From Arthrobacter sp. U41 (GTDB lineage Bacteria > Actinomycetota > Actinomycetes > Actinomycetales > Micrococcaceae): 64,000 nt of DNA. Shown in pieces: positions 1 through 11,719 of this stretch (positions are counted from its first letter, which is position 1; the number at the start of each line of letters is the position of its first letter). The DNA is taken from NCBI RefSeq assembly GCF_007679325.1, contig NZ_VEGI01000001.1, positions 310,001 to 374,000 of the forward strand, read 5' to 3'. The translations under genes were made by a program, and so were the position numbers. The notes beneath the pieces are model-generated. The model was not told the DNA's origin, did no database searches, and was given only the letters and a program-made list of their open reading frames with translations.

Positions 1-654
1 CTCGCCGGAGCTGCGCAGGAACAAGTCAACGTCCGGCAGGTCCGGCTCGTCCAGGTACTTCTGGATCGTCTTCTCGGTGATGGCGCCCGGCTTCAGCCGG
101 CCGGCGGCAACTTCCTCCGCGATCGCGGAGACGGCGTCGGCGATCTCGGCACGCCCGCCGTAGTTAACACACATGTTCAACGTGCAGGTGCTGTTGCCGC
201 GGGTGAAGTCCTCGGCCTCTTCCAATTCCCGGATCACGGAGCCCCACAGCCGGGGCCGCCGGCCGGACCAGCGGATCCGCACACCCCACTCATCCAGCTG
301 GTTGCGCTGACGACGCAGCACGTCCTTGTTAAATCCCATCAGGAAGCGGACCTCCTCGGGTGAACGGCGCCAGTTTTCCGTGGAGAAGGCGTAAACGCTC
401 ACATGCTCGATGCCGAGTTCAATCGCACCGGCCATCACGTCCAGCAGGGCGGGCTCCCCCGCCTTGTGGCCCTCGATCCGGGGCAGCCCGCGCTGGTTGG
501 CCCAGCGGCCGTTGCCGTCCATCACGATCGCGACGTGCCGCGGAATAAACTCCGCCGGGATGGCCGGGGGGACGGCTCCGGAGGGGTGCGGGTACGGGCT
601 CACCACGGGGGTGCTCCGTTGCCGGACCGGACGCTTCTTTTTAACCAATGCCAC
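1..654 (-). CDS. uppS: Isoprenyl transferase (undecaprenyl diphosphate synthase family), 3' end outside window
   Basis: Cis-prenyltransferase that condenses isopentenyl diphosphate units into the polyprenyl carrier lipid for peptidoglycan and other wall polymers; acts at the cytoplasmic membrane face. Residues 1-218 are visible. The family signature [11 protein letters not shown] carries the catalytic Asp (about residue 46), followed by FSTENWRRS and, at the cut edge, [13 protein letters not shown]. Roughly 30-40 C-terminal residues should lie to the left. The GTG start at 654 gives a basic, Pro-rich N-terminal extension of about 35 residues before the core, common in actinobacterial long-form enzymes. 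It lies 63 bp downstream of recO on the same strand, so co-transcription is likely. Identity is secure; whether the product is C50 or C55 cannot be told from sequence. Confidence 0.93.
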   Translation of the reverse strand, partial: MALVKKKRPVRQRSTPVVSPYPHPSGAVPPAIPAEFIPRHVAIVMDGNGRWANQRGLPRIEGHKAGEPALLDVMAGAIELGIEHVSVYAFSTENWRRSPEEVRFLMGFNKDVLRRQRNQLDEWGVRIRWSGRRPRLWGSVIRELEEAEDFTRGNSTCTLNMCVNYGGRAEIADAVSAIAEEVAAGRLKPGAITEKTIQKYLDEPDLPDVDLFLRSSGE

Positions 655-670
655 AGTTTTTCCCTAGTTC

Positions 671-716
671 TTTCCCGGTGCCACATTTTCCCGGTGCCAT
701 AGTTTCCGGTGCCACA
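671..716. repeat. Three-copy 15-16 bp tandem repeat between recO and uppS
   Basis: Three near-identical units built on TTTCCCGGTGCCACA lie at 671-685, 686-701 and 702-716 and fill most of the recO-uppS gap. A fourth, poorer match (ATGCCACAGTTTTT) overlaps the uppS start. It is one of several short arrays of similar period in this window. Confidence 0.7.
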
Positions 717-717
717 G

Positions 718-1473
718 TCAGGTTCGCTCCACATGTTTGAGGGACTTGAGGACCCGCTCGAGGTGCCACTGCAGGTAGCTGGCCACCAGGCCGGCCGCCT
801 CGCGCCGGTGCGCTGGAACTGACGCGTCCGCCGTCGTCCAGTCCCCCGTCAGCAGCGCGCCCAGCAGCAGGACTGTTTCCGCGGCGGGGGCGGGCGATCC
901 GGGCGGGCGGCAGTCCGCGCACACCATGCCGCCGAGCGGCGCCGAAAACGCGGTGTGGGGCCCGCCGGCCCCGCAGCGGGCGCAGTCGGTGAAACTCGGG
1001 GCCCAGCCGCCGGTGGCGAGGGCGCGCAGCAGGTAGGAATCGAGGATGAGTTCGGGGGTGTGGTCGCCCCGGCTCAGTGAGGCCAGGGCGCCGACGAGGA
1101 GGTTGTATTGGGCGGTACCGGCTTCGCCGTCGACGTCGGTCAGCTTCTCCGCAGTTTCGGTCATCGCGGCAGCCACCGTGTAGCGGCCGTAATCCGCGGC
1201 GATATTGCTGCCGTAGGCACCCTTCGCGACAGCCTGCGTGACAATGTCCAGGGTGCGGCCGGATATCAACTGGAGGTCCACCACCATAAAGGGCTCAAGC
1301 CGGGCGCCGAAGCGGCTGCTGGTGCGCCGTACGCCCTTGGCTACCGCGCGGACCTGGCCGTGGTGCTTGGTCAGGATGGTGATGATGCGGTCCGCTTCGC
1401 CCAGTTTGTGGGTACGCAGCACCACACCGTCATCACGGTAGGCGCGGGAGGCAAAGGAGGAGGGTTGGGCCAC
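718..1473 (-). CDS. recO: DNA repair protein RecO
   Basis: Recombination mediator of the RecFOR pathway; anneals DNA and helps load RecA on gaps. The N-terminal OB-fold region reads [19 protein letters not shown] and is followed by a helical domain. A Cys4 zinc module (CARC ... CADC) sits at about residues 160-190, as in actinobacterial RecO. The start is uncertain: a GTG at 1473 begins [16 protein letters not shown], resembling relatives, while an ATG at 1488 would add five residues; neither has a strong ribosome binding site. Length is 251 residues (256 from the ATG), normal for RecO. It lies between leuA and uppS on the same strand, a common Micrococcaceae order. Confidence 0.93.
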   Translation of the reverse strand: MAQPSSFASRAYRDDGVVLRTHKLGEADRIITILTKHHGQVRAVAKGVRRTSSRFGARLEPFMVVDLQLISGRTLDIVTQAVAKGAYGSNIAADYGRYTVAAAMTETAEKLTDVDGEAGTAQYNLLVGALASLSRGDHTPELILDSYLLRALATGGWAPSFTDCARCGAGGPHTAFSAPLGGMVCADCRPPGSPAPAAETVLLLGALLTGDWTTADASVPAHRREAAGLVASYLQWHLERVLKSLKHVERT

Positions 1474-1530
1474 GCTTAATCTTCGCATCGCTCTGAGGGA
1501 AACACTGCATTCCGGGGAACCGCCGCGGCT

Positions 1531-1575
1531 CAGGCGCGCCGCGCCGCCGGACGGACCGGCGGCGCTGAGCGCCTG
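1531..1575 (-). terminator. GC-rich hairpin between leuA and recO
   Basis: Inner 10-bp stem GCGCCGCCGG (1541-1550) with CCGGCGGCGC (1556-1565) and a 5-nt loop. An outer 7-bp stem pairs CAGGCGC (1531-1537) with GCGCCTG (1569-1575). It lies 17 bp after the leuA stop. There is no U-tract, so it is a probable weak or read-through terminator. Confidence 0.5.
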
Positions 1576-1591
1576 AAAAGCGGCTGGCAGC

Positions 1592-3468
<1,877 letters not shown>

Positions 3469-3469
3469 G

Positions 3470-3497
3470 TTTTCACAGTAACACGGGTGCGTAAGAT
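3470..3497 (+). promoter_or_regulatory. Candidate promoter of the M13 peptidase gene
   Basis: TTTTCA (3470-3475), a 16-bp spacer and TAAGAT (3492-3497) lie about 87 bp upstream of the GTG at 3584. The -35 overlaps, on the other strand, the -10 proposed for the leuA leader, so the two divergent promoters may compete. Confidence 0.4.
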
Positions 3498-3583
3498 GAA
3501 GGAGCCATACCTCCGTAACGTCCACCATGCAGACCGGCATCCCCTGCCAAGGCGGTGCCGGACTGCCTCTCAAAGGAGCATCT

Positions 3584-5536
3584 GTGCCACTTTCGGGGAT
3601 CGCCCTGTCCAACATCGACTCCAGTGTCCGGCCGCAGGATGACCTGTACCAGCATGTCAACGGCACCTGGCTCAAGAGCACCGAGATACCCGACGACCGC
3701 CCCTTGGAGGGGACGTTCACGGCGCTGCGCGACGGCTCGGAACTCGCCGTGAAAGAGATCATCGAGGACGCAGCGGCCCACGGAGCGGACTCCACCGGGA
3801 TCGAGCGGAAGATCGGGGACCTGTACAACAGCTTCCTAGACGAAGCGGGGGTGGAGGCCAAGGGCCTGGACCCGATCCGTTCCCGGCTCGCCGAGGTCTT
3901 CGCTACGGAGTCGGCCGCCGATCTGGTGGCCCTGTCCGGCCGGCTGTTCCGCGCGGACGTGGGCGGCCTCTTTTACATCTATCCGGCCCCCGACGCCGGA
4001 AATCCGGACCGGATCCTGCTGTACTCCGGCCAGGGCGGCCTGGGGCTGCCGGATGAGTCGTACTACCGCGAAGAGAAGTTCGCGCCGATGGTCCGGGCCT
4101 ACCAGGACCATGTGAAGACCGTCTTCGGACTCGCCGGGGTCACCGGTCCGGAGGCCGCAGCCGGACGGGTGGTGGCGCTGGAGACCGCGCTGGCATCCCA
4201 CCACTGGGACAAAGTCACGCTGCGCGACCCCCAGAAGACCTACAACCTGCGGACCGCGGACGAGGCCACGGAGCTCTTCCCGCTCCTAACCACCTGGTTC
4301 GACGCCGCCGGCATCGCGCCGGAAAAGCGTGCGGAACTGATCGTGAGCACCCCGGATTTCTTCGCCGGGGCGGCGTCGCTGCTGGAGTCGGAGCCGCTGT
4401 CCGTCTGGCAGGAATGGCTGGCCATGCGCGTCATCAGCGCCGCCGCGCCGTACCTGTCCGCTGCGTTTGTTGATGCCAACTTCGCTTTTTACGGCACCAC
4501 ACTCAGCGGCACGCCGCGCAACAAGGACCGCTGGAAGCGCGGGGTCGCCGTCGTCGAGGCTGCGCTCGGCGAGGCGGTCGGCCAGATCTATGTTGCCCGG
4601 CACTTCCCGGAGACGCACAAGGCGCGCATGGAGTCGCTGGTGGCGAACCTGATCGAGGCCTACCGTGAATCCATCACCGGACTTGGCTGGATGGGCGAGG
4701 AAACCAAGCACGAGGCACTCAAGAAGCTCGATTCGTTCCGGGCCAAGATCGGCTACCCCGACAAGTGGATCGACTACTCCGCGGTGGAGATCGACCCCTC
4801 GGACCTGCTGGGCAACGTGGAGCGCGCGCACAGCGCCGACGTCGACCGGCATCTTGATGAAGTGGGCAAGCCGGTGGACCGGGACAAGTGGCTGATGACC
4901 CCGCAGACGGTGAATGCGTACTACCACCCGCTGCTCAACGAGATCGTGTTCCCCGCAGCCATCCTGCAGCCGCCGTTCTTCACCGCCGACGCCGACGACG
5001 CCGTCAACTACGGCGGCATCGGTGCGGTCATCGGCCACGAGATCGGCCACGGATTCGACGACCAGGGCTCGCAGTACGACGGCAGTGGCCTGCTGCGCAA
5101 CTGGTGGACGGAGGATGACCGGACCGCCTTCGAGGCGCTGACCTCCAAGCTGGTGGCCCAGTTCGAGGCGCTCTCCCCCACCGCAGCGCCGGGGCACAAC
5201 GTCAACGGCAAACTGACCCTGGGCGAGAATATCGGTGACCTCGGCGGCCTGACGATCGCGTACAAGGCCTACCTGATCAGCCTCGACGGGCAGGAGCCGC
5301 CAGTCCTGGACGGACTGACCGGGGTGCAGCGGTTCTTCGCATCATGGGCCGCGGGCTGGCGGCAGGTGATGCGGACCGAGGAGGCCATCCGCCGGCTGGC
5401 CACCGATCCGCACTCCCCCAACGAGTTCCGCACCAACCAGATCGCCAAAAATCTTGACGCCTTCCACGAGGCATTCGGAACGGCGGAGCAGGACGGCATG
5501 TGGATGCCCGAAACGGAACGCGTCAGCATCTGGTAG
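3584..5536 (+). CDS. M13 family zinc metallopeptidase (neprilysin/PepO type)
   Basis: Zinc endopeptidase that cleaves short peptides. 650 residues, typical of M13. The zinc motif HEIGH is at about residues 485-489, with the third ligand in ENIGDLGG (Glu about 548). The upstream NAYYHPLLNEIVFPA is the family's substrate-binding strand. There is no signal peptide or N-terminal membrane segment, so the enzyme appears cytoplasmic, as for many actinobacterial PepO proteins. GTG 3584 (VPLSGIALSNIDSS) follows a strong AAAGGAG; a longer open frame back to 3527 lacks such a site. It is monocistronic, divergent from leuA and closed by a strong hairpin. Confidence 0.94.
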   Translation: MPLSGIALSNIDSSVRPQDDLYQHVNGTWLKSTEIPDDRPLEGTFTALRDGSELAVKEIIEDAAAHGADSTGIERKIGDLYNSFLDEAGVEAKGLDPIRSRLAEVFATESAADLVALSGRLFRADVGGLFYIYPAPDAGNPDRILLYSGQGGLGLPDESYYREEKFAPMVRAYQDHVKTVFGLAGVTGPEAAAGRVVALETALASHHWDKVTLRDPQKTYNLRTADEATELFPLLTTWFDAAGIAPEKRAELIVSTPDFFAGAASLLESEPLSVWQEWLAMRVISAAAPYLSAAFVDANFAFYGTTLSGTPRNKDRWKRGVAVVEAALGEAVGQIYVARHFPETHKARMESLVANLIEAYRESITGLGWMGEETKHEALKKLDSFRAKIGYPDKWIDYSAVEIDPSDLLGNVERAHSADVDRHLDEVGKPVDRDKWLMTPQTVNAYYHPLLNEIVFPAAILQPPFFTADADDAVNYGGIGAVIGHEIGHGFDDQGSQYDGSGLLRNWWTEDDRTAFEALTSKLVAQFEALSPTAAPGHNVNGKLTLGENIGDLGGLTIAYKAYLISLDGQEPPVLDGLTGVQRFFASWAAGWRQVMRTEEAIRRLATDPHSPNEFRTNQIAKNLDAFHEAFGTAEQDGMWMPETERVSIW

Positions 5537-5584
5537 GGAGCCTGCCAGGCAAAAATGCCAGGCAACCAGCAATCCAATAAAACT

Positions 5585-5620
5585 GGCCGGCCCCCGGGGA
5601 ATCCTCCCCGGGGGCCGGCC
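5585..5620. terminator. Bidirectional terminator between the M13 peptidase and LCP genes
   Basis: Perfect 16-bp stem GGCCGGCCCCCGGGGA (5585-5600) with TCCCCGGGGGCCGGCC (5605-5620) and a 4-nt loop. On the minus strand it is followed by a T-rich stretch (AGTTTTATTGG), so it best serves the LCP gene; it also closes the convergent peptidase gene. Confidence 0.85.
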
Positions 5621-5642
5621 CGTTGCTTTCCGAAGATACCTG

Positions 5643-7232
5643 TCAGCGGGTGATGAGCGCCGGGTTGGCCTGCTGGCACACAACATCGCCGGCGGTCTGG
5701 TTGACGATGTCATCGGGGAGGTCCACTGCGGCTCCGCCGCTTGGGGTGCCGCCCTTGGCGCCGCCCGCCGGGCTGCTGCCCACGTAGACCTGGACGCCGA
5801 CGATGCCGGCCGGCAGCACCTGCTTCGCCGGGATCCCCAGGAGGGAGGCGACGTCGGCGGCCACATCGGCGAAACCCTCGCCGTAGTAGACCGCGGTGGA
5901 CGCCACGGGGTCGGCGGCGAACTGGTTGATCTGCGTGAAGCCGCTGCCGGTGAGGACCTTCGTGATCTCCTGGGCCCGCGCCGGGGTGCCGGAGCCGTTC
6001 GCCACGGTGACGGGCTGCAGCGCCTTGTTGTACGCCGGGGCCTTCTCGCTGGGCGTCGGCGAGGCACTGGCACTCGCCGCCGGGCTCGCGGACGCGGAGG
6101 GGCTGGGTGGCGCGGTCGGGTCCGTGAGGTCAATGTCCTTGCGCATCGCCGCGAAGAGCTGCGACGCGGCGGGCTCGGCCACCTGCAGGCGGTTCGGGTC
6201 GCTGACCGCCGGCACCGTCGGAACCGCGACGAAGGCGACCTTGCCGACGTCGATGTTCTTCAGCCGGTTCCCGACCGTCAGCAGGGTGGGGATGGATGCA
6301 AGGCCCTCGTCAATCGTGAGGTTCCTGGTGACGACGTCGGCGATCTCCAGCATCTTGACGGGGTTGGACAACGTGCCGTCACTCTTCATCTTCCGGGTCA
6401 GGGAGGACAGGAACCCCTGCTGCGCCTTGATCCTGCCGAGGTCCCCACCGTCCGCAAACGCGTGCCGCGCCCGCAGGAACGCCAGCGCCTGCTCGCCCTG
6501 GACCTTGGAGGTCCCCTTGGGGAGCCGGAGCCTGGAGTCCGGATCATAGACGGCGTCGCTGATGCAGACCTCCACACCGCCGACCGTGTTCGAGAGTTCC
6601 TTGACGGCGTTGAAGTCGGCCATCATGAAGTGATCGATTTCGAGACCCGTGAGTTTGTTGACCGTGTCGACGGCGCAACCGATGCCTGCCTCGGTCATGG
6701 CCGCGTTGATCATCACGTCCTGCTGCGCCGGGAATTGCTTCTTGGTCTTCTGGTCGGTGCATTTGGGAGTGTCCACGAGCAGGTCGCGGGGGAAGCTCAC
6801 GACGCTGACGCGCTTGTTGTCCGCGGAGATGTCCATCAGCATCATCACGTCCGAGTGCCCGTAGCCCGCGGCGTCGTCGGGGGCGCCGTACTGCGAGTTC
6901 TTGCCGTCGCGGGAGTCCGAGCCGAGGATCAGGATCTGCATCCGGTCGTTCGAATCGTTCACGGCTGCCTCGGTCTTGTCGCTCCCGGCGCCCAGCGCGG
7001 CCTTGCTGATGTTGCCCTGCAGCCGGAACGCCCAATAGGCGCCGAAGGCAAGGACCCCGACCAGGAGAAGGGAGATAATACCCGTCCCGATCTTCAGCCA
7101 GCGGGGCATGCCGCGGGTCGGACCCAGATGGCGTGCCGGTCCGACGGCGGGATCATCCGTGTGCCGGGCGGCAGAACCTGACCGAACCGGGTTTCCGGTT
7201 CCGTCTGCACTGTCATCACGGGGTCGAGACAC
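5643..7232 (-). CDS. LytR-CpsA-Psr (LCP) family protein with LytR_C domain
   Basis: LCP enzymes transfer polyprenyl-linked glycopolymers (teichoic acid or arabinogalactan-type chains) to peptidoglycan outside the membrane. Layout: short cytoplasmic N-terminus, one membrane helix at about residues 48-70, an LCP catalytic domain with the conserved LILGSDSRDG, VSFPRDLLVD and DLGRIKAQQGFL motifs, a Pro/Ser/Ala linker, then a LytR_C domain (VANGSGTPARAQEITKVL). GTG 7232 (VSRPRDDSADG) is preferred because GAAGGAAGG lies just upstream; a GTG at 7250 is also in frame. 529 residues. It is a single-gene unit; the attached polymer cannot be told from sequence. Confidence 0.93.
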   Translation of the reverse strand: MSRPRDDSADGTGNPVRSGSAARHTDDPAVGPARHLGPTRGMPRWLKIGTGIISLLLVGVLAFGAYWAFRLQGNISKAALGAGSDKTEAAVNDSNDRMQILILGSDSRDGKNSQYGAPDDAAGYGHSDVMMLMDISADNKRVSVVSFPRDLLVDTPKCTDQKTKKQFPAQQDVMINAAMTEAGIGCAVDTVNKLTGLEIDHFMMADFNAVKELSNTVGGVEVCISDAVYDPDSRLRLPKGTSKVQGEQALAFLRARHAFADGGDLGRIKAQQGFLSSLTRKMKSDGTLSNPVKMLEIADVVTRNLTIDEGLASIPTLLTVGNRLKNIDVGKVAFVAVPTVPAVSDPNRLQVAEPAASQLFAAMRKDIDLTDPTAPPSPSASASPAASASASPTPSEKAPAYNKALQPVTVANGSGTPARAQEITKVLTGSGFTQINQFAADPVASTAVYYGEGFADVAADVASLLGIPAKQVLPAGIVGVQVYVGSSPAGGAKGGTPSGGAAVDLPDDIVNQTAGDVVCQQANPALITR

Positions 7233-7350
7233 GGTTGAGCCTTCCTTCACGAACGGGGTTCGCCTATTTTAGAGTCCGTTTCTGGGAAATTCCCGATGGC
7301 GGGCTCCATGGGAGCGGCGCGGACGCCGCAGATGACGGGTACGGGCGCGC

Positions 7351-8310
7351 TTAAAAGCCGAGTTTCACGAGCTGCTTCGGGTCGCGCTGCCAGTCCTTGG
7401 CGACTTTCACATGGAGGTCAAGGTAGATCCGGGCGCCCAGCAGCGCCTCGATCCCCTTGCGGGCGTTGGTGCCGACCTCACGGAGCCGGGCGCCGCCCTT
7501 GCCGATGATGATGGCCTTCTGCGAAGGGCGCTCGACGTACAGGTTGACCCGGACGTCCAGGAACGGCCGGTCTTCCGGCCGGCCTTCGCGCGGAACGATC
7601 TCATCGACGACGACGGCCAGGGAATGCGGCAGTTCGTCGCGGACACCCTCGAGGGCGGCCTCGCGGATGAGTTCGGCGATCATCACAGCTTCCGGTTCGT
7701 CCGTCAGGTGCCCGTCCGGGTAAAGCGGCGGCGACGGCGGCATGTGGCCGATCAGGACGTCGGCGAGGGTGCCCACCTGGAAGCCGTCGGTCGCGGAAAC
7801 CGGGACGATGTCCTTCCAGCCGTCCTCGCCGAGGACTTCGCGGCCGAGGGCCGCCACGGCGAGCAGCTGTTCGGTGAGGGCCTGCCGGTCCACCGTGTCG
7901 GTCTTCGTCACGATCGCGATGACGGGTTTGTTGCCGAGGGCGGCGAGCTGGGCGGCGATGAACTTGTCGCCCGGGCCGATCTTCTCATTGGCCGGGAGGC
8001 AGAAACCGATCGCGTCGACCTCGGCGAGGGTATCGGCGACGAGTTCGTTGAGCCGCTTTCCCAGGAGGGTGCGCGGGCGGTGCAGGCCCGGGGTGTCCAC
8101 CAGGATCAGCTGGGCGTCGTCCCGGTGGACAATGCCGCGGATGGTGTGGCGCGTGGTCTGCGGCTTGGCCGAGGTGATGGCGACCTTCTGGCCCACCAGC
8201 GCGTTGGTGAGGGTCGACTTGCCCGCATTGGGACGCCCCACCAGCACGGCGAAACCGGCGCGGTAGCCACCATGGGCCGCGGCGCCGTCGGACTTATTCT
8301 GCTTGCTCAC
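7351..8310 (-). CDS. era: GTPase Era
   Basis: GTP-binding factor for 16S rRNA processing and 30S maturation. G motifs: G1 GRPNAGKST (about residues 25-33), G3 DTPGLHRPR, G4 TKTD. The C-terminal KH domain contains IIIGKGGARLREVGT and ends with the usual KDWQRDPKQLVKLGF. Start GTG 8310 is supported by GGGAG six bases upstream; the frame is open further upstream but that part belongs to corC. It overlaps corC by 17 bp, so it is translationally linked to phoH-ybeY-corC, all with roles tied to 30S maturation or commonly found beside era. 319 residues, normal length. Confidence 0.97.
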   Translation of the reverse strand: MSKQNKSDGAAAHGGYRAGFAVLVGRPNAGKSTLTNALVGQKVAITSAKPQTTRHTIRGIVHRDDAQLILVDTPGLHRPRTLLGKRLNELVADTLAEVDAIGFCLPANEKIGPGDKFIAAQLAALGNKPVIAIVTKTDTVDRQALTEQLLAVAALGREVLGEDGWKDIVPVSATDGFQVGTLADVLIGHMPPSPPLYPDGHLTDEPEAVMIAELIREAALEGVRDELPHSLAVVVDEIVPREGRPEDRPFLDVRVNLYVERPSQKAIIIGKGGARLREVGTNARKGIEALLGARIYLDLHVKVAKDWQRDPKQLVKLGF

Positions 8311-9625
8311 GTGAGACTCCCTGTTGGATTGGTGCGGCCTCGTCGAGAAGGTCTTCAAGGTCAGTGTCTTCTTTTGGAACGGCGGCCGCAATGATGTGGC
8401 TGACGCGGTTCCGCCGGCCCTCCAGCCGGTCGGCGCGGAGGGATACCCCGTGGACCACGACCGTGCTGCCGACGATCGGAACCCGCCCGAGCGCCTTGGC
8501 GAGCAGGCCGCCCACGGTGTCCACCTCGTCGTCGTCGAGCTCCAGGTCGAAGAGTTCGCCGAGGTCATCGATGCTCATCCGTGCGCTCACGCGGTAGCTT
8601 CCGTCGCCGAGCTCCACCGCTTCCGCGCTTTCGGTGTCGTACTCATCCACGATCTCGCCGACGATTTCCTCGATGAGGTCCTCGAGGGTGACCAGTCCGG
8701 CGGTGCCGCCGTACTCGTCAATGACAATCGCGACGTGCGTCGATTCCTTCTGCAGTTCACGCAGCAGCTCACTGACCGGTTTCGAGTCCGGCACGTAGCG
8801 GACCTCGCGGGCCAGTTCGTCGACGACGGGGGGCTCCTCGCCGGGGCCGAGGTTGTGGATGACCGCGGCCACGTCCTTGAGGTAGATGATGCCGAGGACC
8901 TGGTCTGTGTTCTCGCCGATGACCGGGATCCGGGAATAGCCGGAGCGCAGGAACAGCGACATGGCCCGGTGCAGGCTGGAGCCGGAATCAATGCTGAGGA
9001 TGTCGGTGCGCGGCACCATCACGGACCGGACCAGGGTGTCGCCGAAGTCGAACACGGACTGGATCAGTTCGGCCTCGTTGTCCTCGATCACGTCGGACTC
9101 CGTGGCGCGGTCCACTAATTCGCGGAACTCCTCTTCACTGAAGAACGCCTCGTTGTCCGCGGGCGCCCCGGGGGCCACCGCGCTGCCCAGGGTGACAAGC
9201 CAGCCGGGGATCGGTCCCAAGACCCAGCACAGCCAGCGGATCAGGGGTGCGCTGAAGCGGACCAGCCCGGCCGAGTGGACCCGGCCGAGCTGCCGGGGGG
9301 ACACGCCCACGATCACGAAGCCCAGCAGCGCCATAACACCGGTGGCGATCAGCCCGGCGAGCCAGATGTTGTCGAAGACGCTGGTCAGCAACACCGTGAC
9401 GGCGACGGCCGAGGCCATGTCGAACCAGATGCGCCAGAACCGCAGGGCACGCATGTGCGCCACGGGCTCGGCCATGATGCGCTTCAGTGCGGTACCGCGG
9501 CCGTTCAGGATCACCGCTTCGGCGTCGTGCCGGGAAAGGTAGTTGAAAGCAGATTCAGCCGCGGTGAGGAAGGCGGCAAAACTCAGGAAAACCAGCGCCA
9601 TGCCGGCGAGGATCAGTGGCGTCAC
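8294..9625 (-). CDS. CorC/HlyC family (CNNM-type) membrane protein with CBS pair
   Basis: Membrane protein of the CNNM/CorC superfamily, linked to Mg2+ homeostasis. Layout: DUF21/CNNM membrane domain with about four helices (residues 1-190), a CBS pair ([16 protein letters not shown] and [17 protein letters not shown] regions) that may bind adenine nucleotide, and a C-terminal CorC_HlyC domain ([19 protein letters not shown]). Start GTG 9625 overlaps the ybeY stop in a GTGA, so the two are translationally coupled. 443 residues. The direction of ion movement and the ion itself cannot be fixed from sequence. Confidence 0.93.
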   Translation of the reverse strand: MTPLILAGMALVFLSFAAFLTAAESAFNYLSRHDAEAVILNGRGTALKRIMAEPVAHMRALRFWRIWFDMASAVAVTVLLTSVFDNIWLAGLIATGVMALLGFVIVGVSPRQLGRVHSAGLVRFSAPLIRWLCWVLGPIPGWLVTLGSAVAPGAPADNEAFFSEEEFRELVDRATESDVIEDNEAELIQSVFDFGDTLVRSVMVPRTDILSIDSGSSLHRAMSLFLRSGYSRIPVIGENTDQVLGIIYLKDVAAVIHNLGPGEEPPVVDELAREVRYVPDSKPVSELLRELQKESTHVAIVIDEYGGTAGLVTLEDLIEEIVGEIVDEYDTESAEAVELGDGSYRVSARMSIDDLGELFDLELDDDEVDTVGGLLAKALGRVPIVGSTVVVHGVSLRADRLEGRRNRVSHIIAAAVPKEDTDLEDLLDEAAPIQQGVSREQAE

Positions 9626-10095
9626 TGAATCGTCTCTGACGGGGCGTCCTTGCCGGTGAAGGCAGAGAGCAGTTCACGCTGGAGACCAAACATCTCCTCT
9701 TTTTCCTCAGGCTCTGCGTGGTCGAAGCCGAGCAGGTGCAGGATGCCGTGGGTCGTGAGGAGCAGCATTTCGTCCTGGGTGGAGTGGCCGGCGTTCATCG
9801 CCTGGGCCTCCGCCACCTGCGGGCAGATGGCGATGTCACCGAGCATGCCCTGCGGGGTGGGCTTGTCCGGGGTGCCCGGCGTCAGCTCATCCATGGGCAC
9901 TGAGAGCACATCGGTGGAGCCCGGCTCGTCCATCAGTTCGATGTGCAGCTTCTCCATGGCCGGTTCATCCACGAGGAGGATGGACAGCTCGGCCTGCGGG
10001 TGGATGAAGAGGCGTTCGAAAATGAACCGGGACAGCTGCACCAGCTCCGCCTCGTCGACCGTGACGCCGGACTCGTTGTTGACCTCGATACTCAT
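9622..10095 (-). CDS. ybeY: Endoribonuclease YbeY (rRNA maturation)
   Basis: Single-strand-specific metal-dependent endoribonuclease acting in 16S rRNA 3' maturation and ribosome quality control. The zinc motif [12 protein letters not shown] (about residues 120-131) holds the three His ligands. 157 residues, normal. The ATG at 10095 is preceded by GGGGAG and overlaps the phoH stop by 4 bp (ATGA); the 3' end overlaps corC by 4 bp. It therefore sits in a fully coupled phoH-ybeY-corC-era operon. Confidence 0.96.
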   Translation of the reverse strand: MSIEVNNESGVTVDEAELVQLSRFIFERLFIHPQAELSILLVDEPAMEKLHIELMDEPGSTDVLSVPMDELTPGTPDKPTPQGMLGDIAICPQVAEAQAMNAGHSTQDEMLLLTTHGILHLLGFDHAEPEEKEEMFGLQRELLSAFTGKDAPSETIQ

Positions 10096-11180
10096 GCGTG
10101 TTCTCCCCGCTTCTCCCGGGCCACGGAGTGCTTGACCCGGTTCCTCTGAACCTCGTCCCAGACGCCGTAGGCGTTGACGATGTCTCCCACCAGACGGTGG
10201 CGGACGACGTCGGAGGCGTCCAGGACGGTGAAGTTGACGTCCTCGATGCCTTCCAGGATTTCTTCCACAATCCGCAGGCCGGACCGGGTTCCGAAGGGCA
10301 GGTCCACCTGCGTGACGTCCCCGGTGACCACCATTTTGGAGCCGAAGCCCAGCCGGGTGAGGAACATCTTCATCTGCTCCGGCGTGGTGTTCTGTGCCTC
10401 GTCCAGGATGATGAAGGCGTCATTGAGCGTGCGTCCGCGCATGTAGGCCAGCGGTGCGACTTCGATGGTTCCGGCCGCGATCAGCCGGGGAATGGATTCG
10501 GGGTCCATCATTTCGTGCAGGGCGTCGTACAGCGGCCGCAGGTACGGGTCGATCTTGTCGCTGAGCGTGCCCGGCAGGAACCCGAGACGCTCCCCCGCTT
10601 CGACGGCGGGACGGGTCAGGATGATGCGCGTGACTTCCTTTTGCTGCAGCGCCTGGACGGCCTTGGCCATCGCCAGGTACGTCTTGCCGGTACCGGCCGG
10701 GCCGATGCCGAAGATCACCGTGTTGGCATCAATCGCGTCGACGTAGTTCTTCTGGTTCAGCGTCTTCGGCCGGATCGTCTTTCCGCGGCTCGAGAGGATG
10801 TTGTGGGTGAGCACCTCGACCGGGTTCTGCAGGGACTGGGTCCGGAGCATCGACACGAGCTGCTGCAGGACGGCAGGCGTAATGACCGTGCCTCGAGCGA
10901 CCAGCCCGCGGACTTCATTGAACAGGCGCATGATCCGCGGCACGTCGGCGGCCGGCCCGCTGATGGCGAGCTCGTTGCCGCGGACGTGGAAGTCGACAGC
11001 CGGGAACTGGATCTCGATGAAGCGAAGGGCTTCGTCATGACTGCCGAGGGACTGGACCATCTGATCGGAGCTGTCGAAGAGGACTACCTCCGTCCGCAGC
11101 CCTGGTAGGGAGTGGGGAAATTCACCTGCGGCGCGCTCTCCGGCGCTGATCCGGGCCTTGCCGTTCGCTGCTTCAGTCAT
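10092..11180 (-). CDS. phoH: PhoH-like protein (ATPase)
   Basis: P-loop ATPase of the PhoH/PhoL family, genetically linked to ybeY and RNA metabolism. An N-terminal KH-like region (about 20-110) is followed by the PhoH domain: Walker [14 protein letters not shown] and Walker B region [16 protein letters not shown]. 362 residues. First gene of the phoH-ybeY-corC-era unit. The ATG at 11180 has only a distant AGAGG, so the start is slightly uncertain. Its biochemical substrate is not established in general. Confidence 0.94.
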   Translation of the reverse strand: MTEAANGKARISAGERAAGEFPHSLPGLRTEVVLFDSSDQMVQSLGSHDEALRFIEIQFPAVDFHVRGNELAISGPAADVPRIMRLFNEVRGLVARGTVITPAVLQQLVSMLRTQSLQNPVEVLTHNILSSRGKTIRPKTLNQKNYVDAIDANTVIFGIGPAGTGKTYLAMAKAVQALQQKEVTRIILTRPAVEAGERLGFLPGTLSDKIDPYLRPLYDALHEMMDPESIPRLIAAGTIEVAPLAYMRGRTLNDAFIILDEAQNTTPEQMKMFLTRLGFGSKMVVTGDVTQVDLPFGTRSGLRIVEEILEGIEDVNFTVLDASDVVRHRLVGDIVNAYGVWDEVQRNRVKHSVAREKRGEHA

Positions 11181-11719
11181 GGTGCTGGCCCGCGGGCCTC
11201 TGGTCCCCTCCAGTAGGAATTGGTCTGTCTCCTGATCCGGCTCCTGATCCGGCCAGGGAGCGGTGGTCGCCTCCTGGTTCCGGGGTCAGCGGATTCTCTT
11301 ATCTTACGCCAGTGACCGGCTGCGGACGCCTCCGGGCCAGCGGCCTGTCGGGCGGCGACCTCACCGGAATACCGTCGCCGTTCCCGGATTTAGGTATCAA
11401 CTTCGCATCGGCCTCATATCGTTCCCGTTGCAGTTCCGGCCCGACGGCGCGATCCCCGGTTTGGCGGCATCGCCGTATGCGATGCTGGAAATCGGCCACC
11501 GCCACGGCGTTGAGGGCGGACCACCGGACGAACCGGCACGCCGGGCACACTGGCAGCCGGAAGACCGGGACATGAAGCAAACAGAGACTTAAAGCAAGCG
11601 ACTTAAAGCAAACGACTTAAAGCAAGCGACTTAAAGCAAGCACAGAGCAGACAAGGGCAGCGGAAATCAGGGACCACGGGACGGGACAGAGAGCAGCAGG
11701 CTGGCGGATACGCCGCGGC
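11181..11719. other. Intergenic region between phoH and the GerMN gene, with small tandem repeats
   Basis: Divergent gap of about 540 bp with no convincing gene. It should hold promoters for both neighbours. A TAAGAT-like -10 on the minus strand (11306-11301) is possible for phoH but lacks a clear -35. Two tandem arrays are present: a 12-bp CTCCTGATCCGG pair (11229-11252) in the phoH leader, and a four-copy 14-mer (11586-11641). Short open frames here have no start site or familiar content. Confidence 0.6.
11586..11641. repeat. Four-copy 14-bp tandem repeat
   Basis: Exact or near-exact units of GACTTAAAGCAAGC at 11586, 11600, 11614 and 11628; the second has one change (AAAC for AAGC). It is AT-richer than its surroundings and lies about 80 bp upstream of the GerMN gene start. 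Confidence 0.9.

Noticed and set aside
11263..11592. Small frame upstream of the GerMN gene
   Set aside because: No ribosome site or familiar content, and it ends in the tandem repeat.
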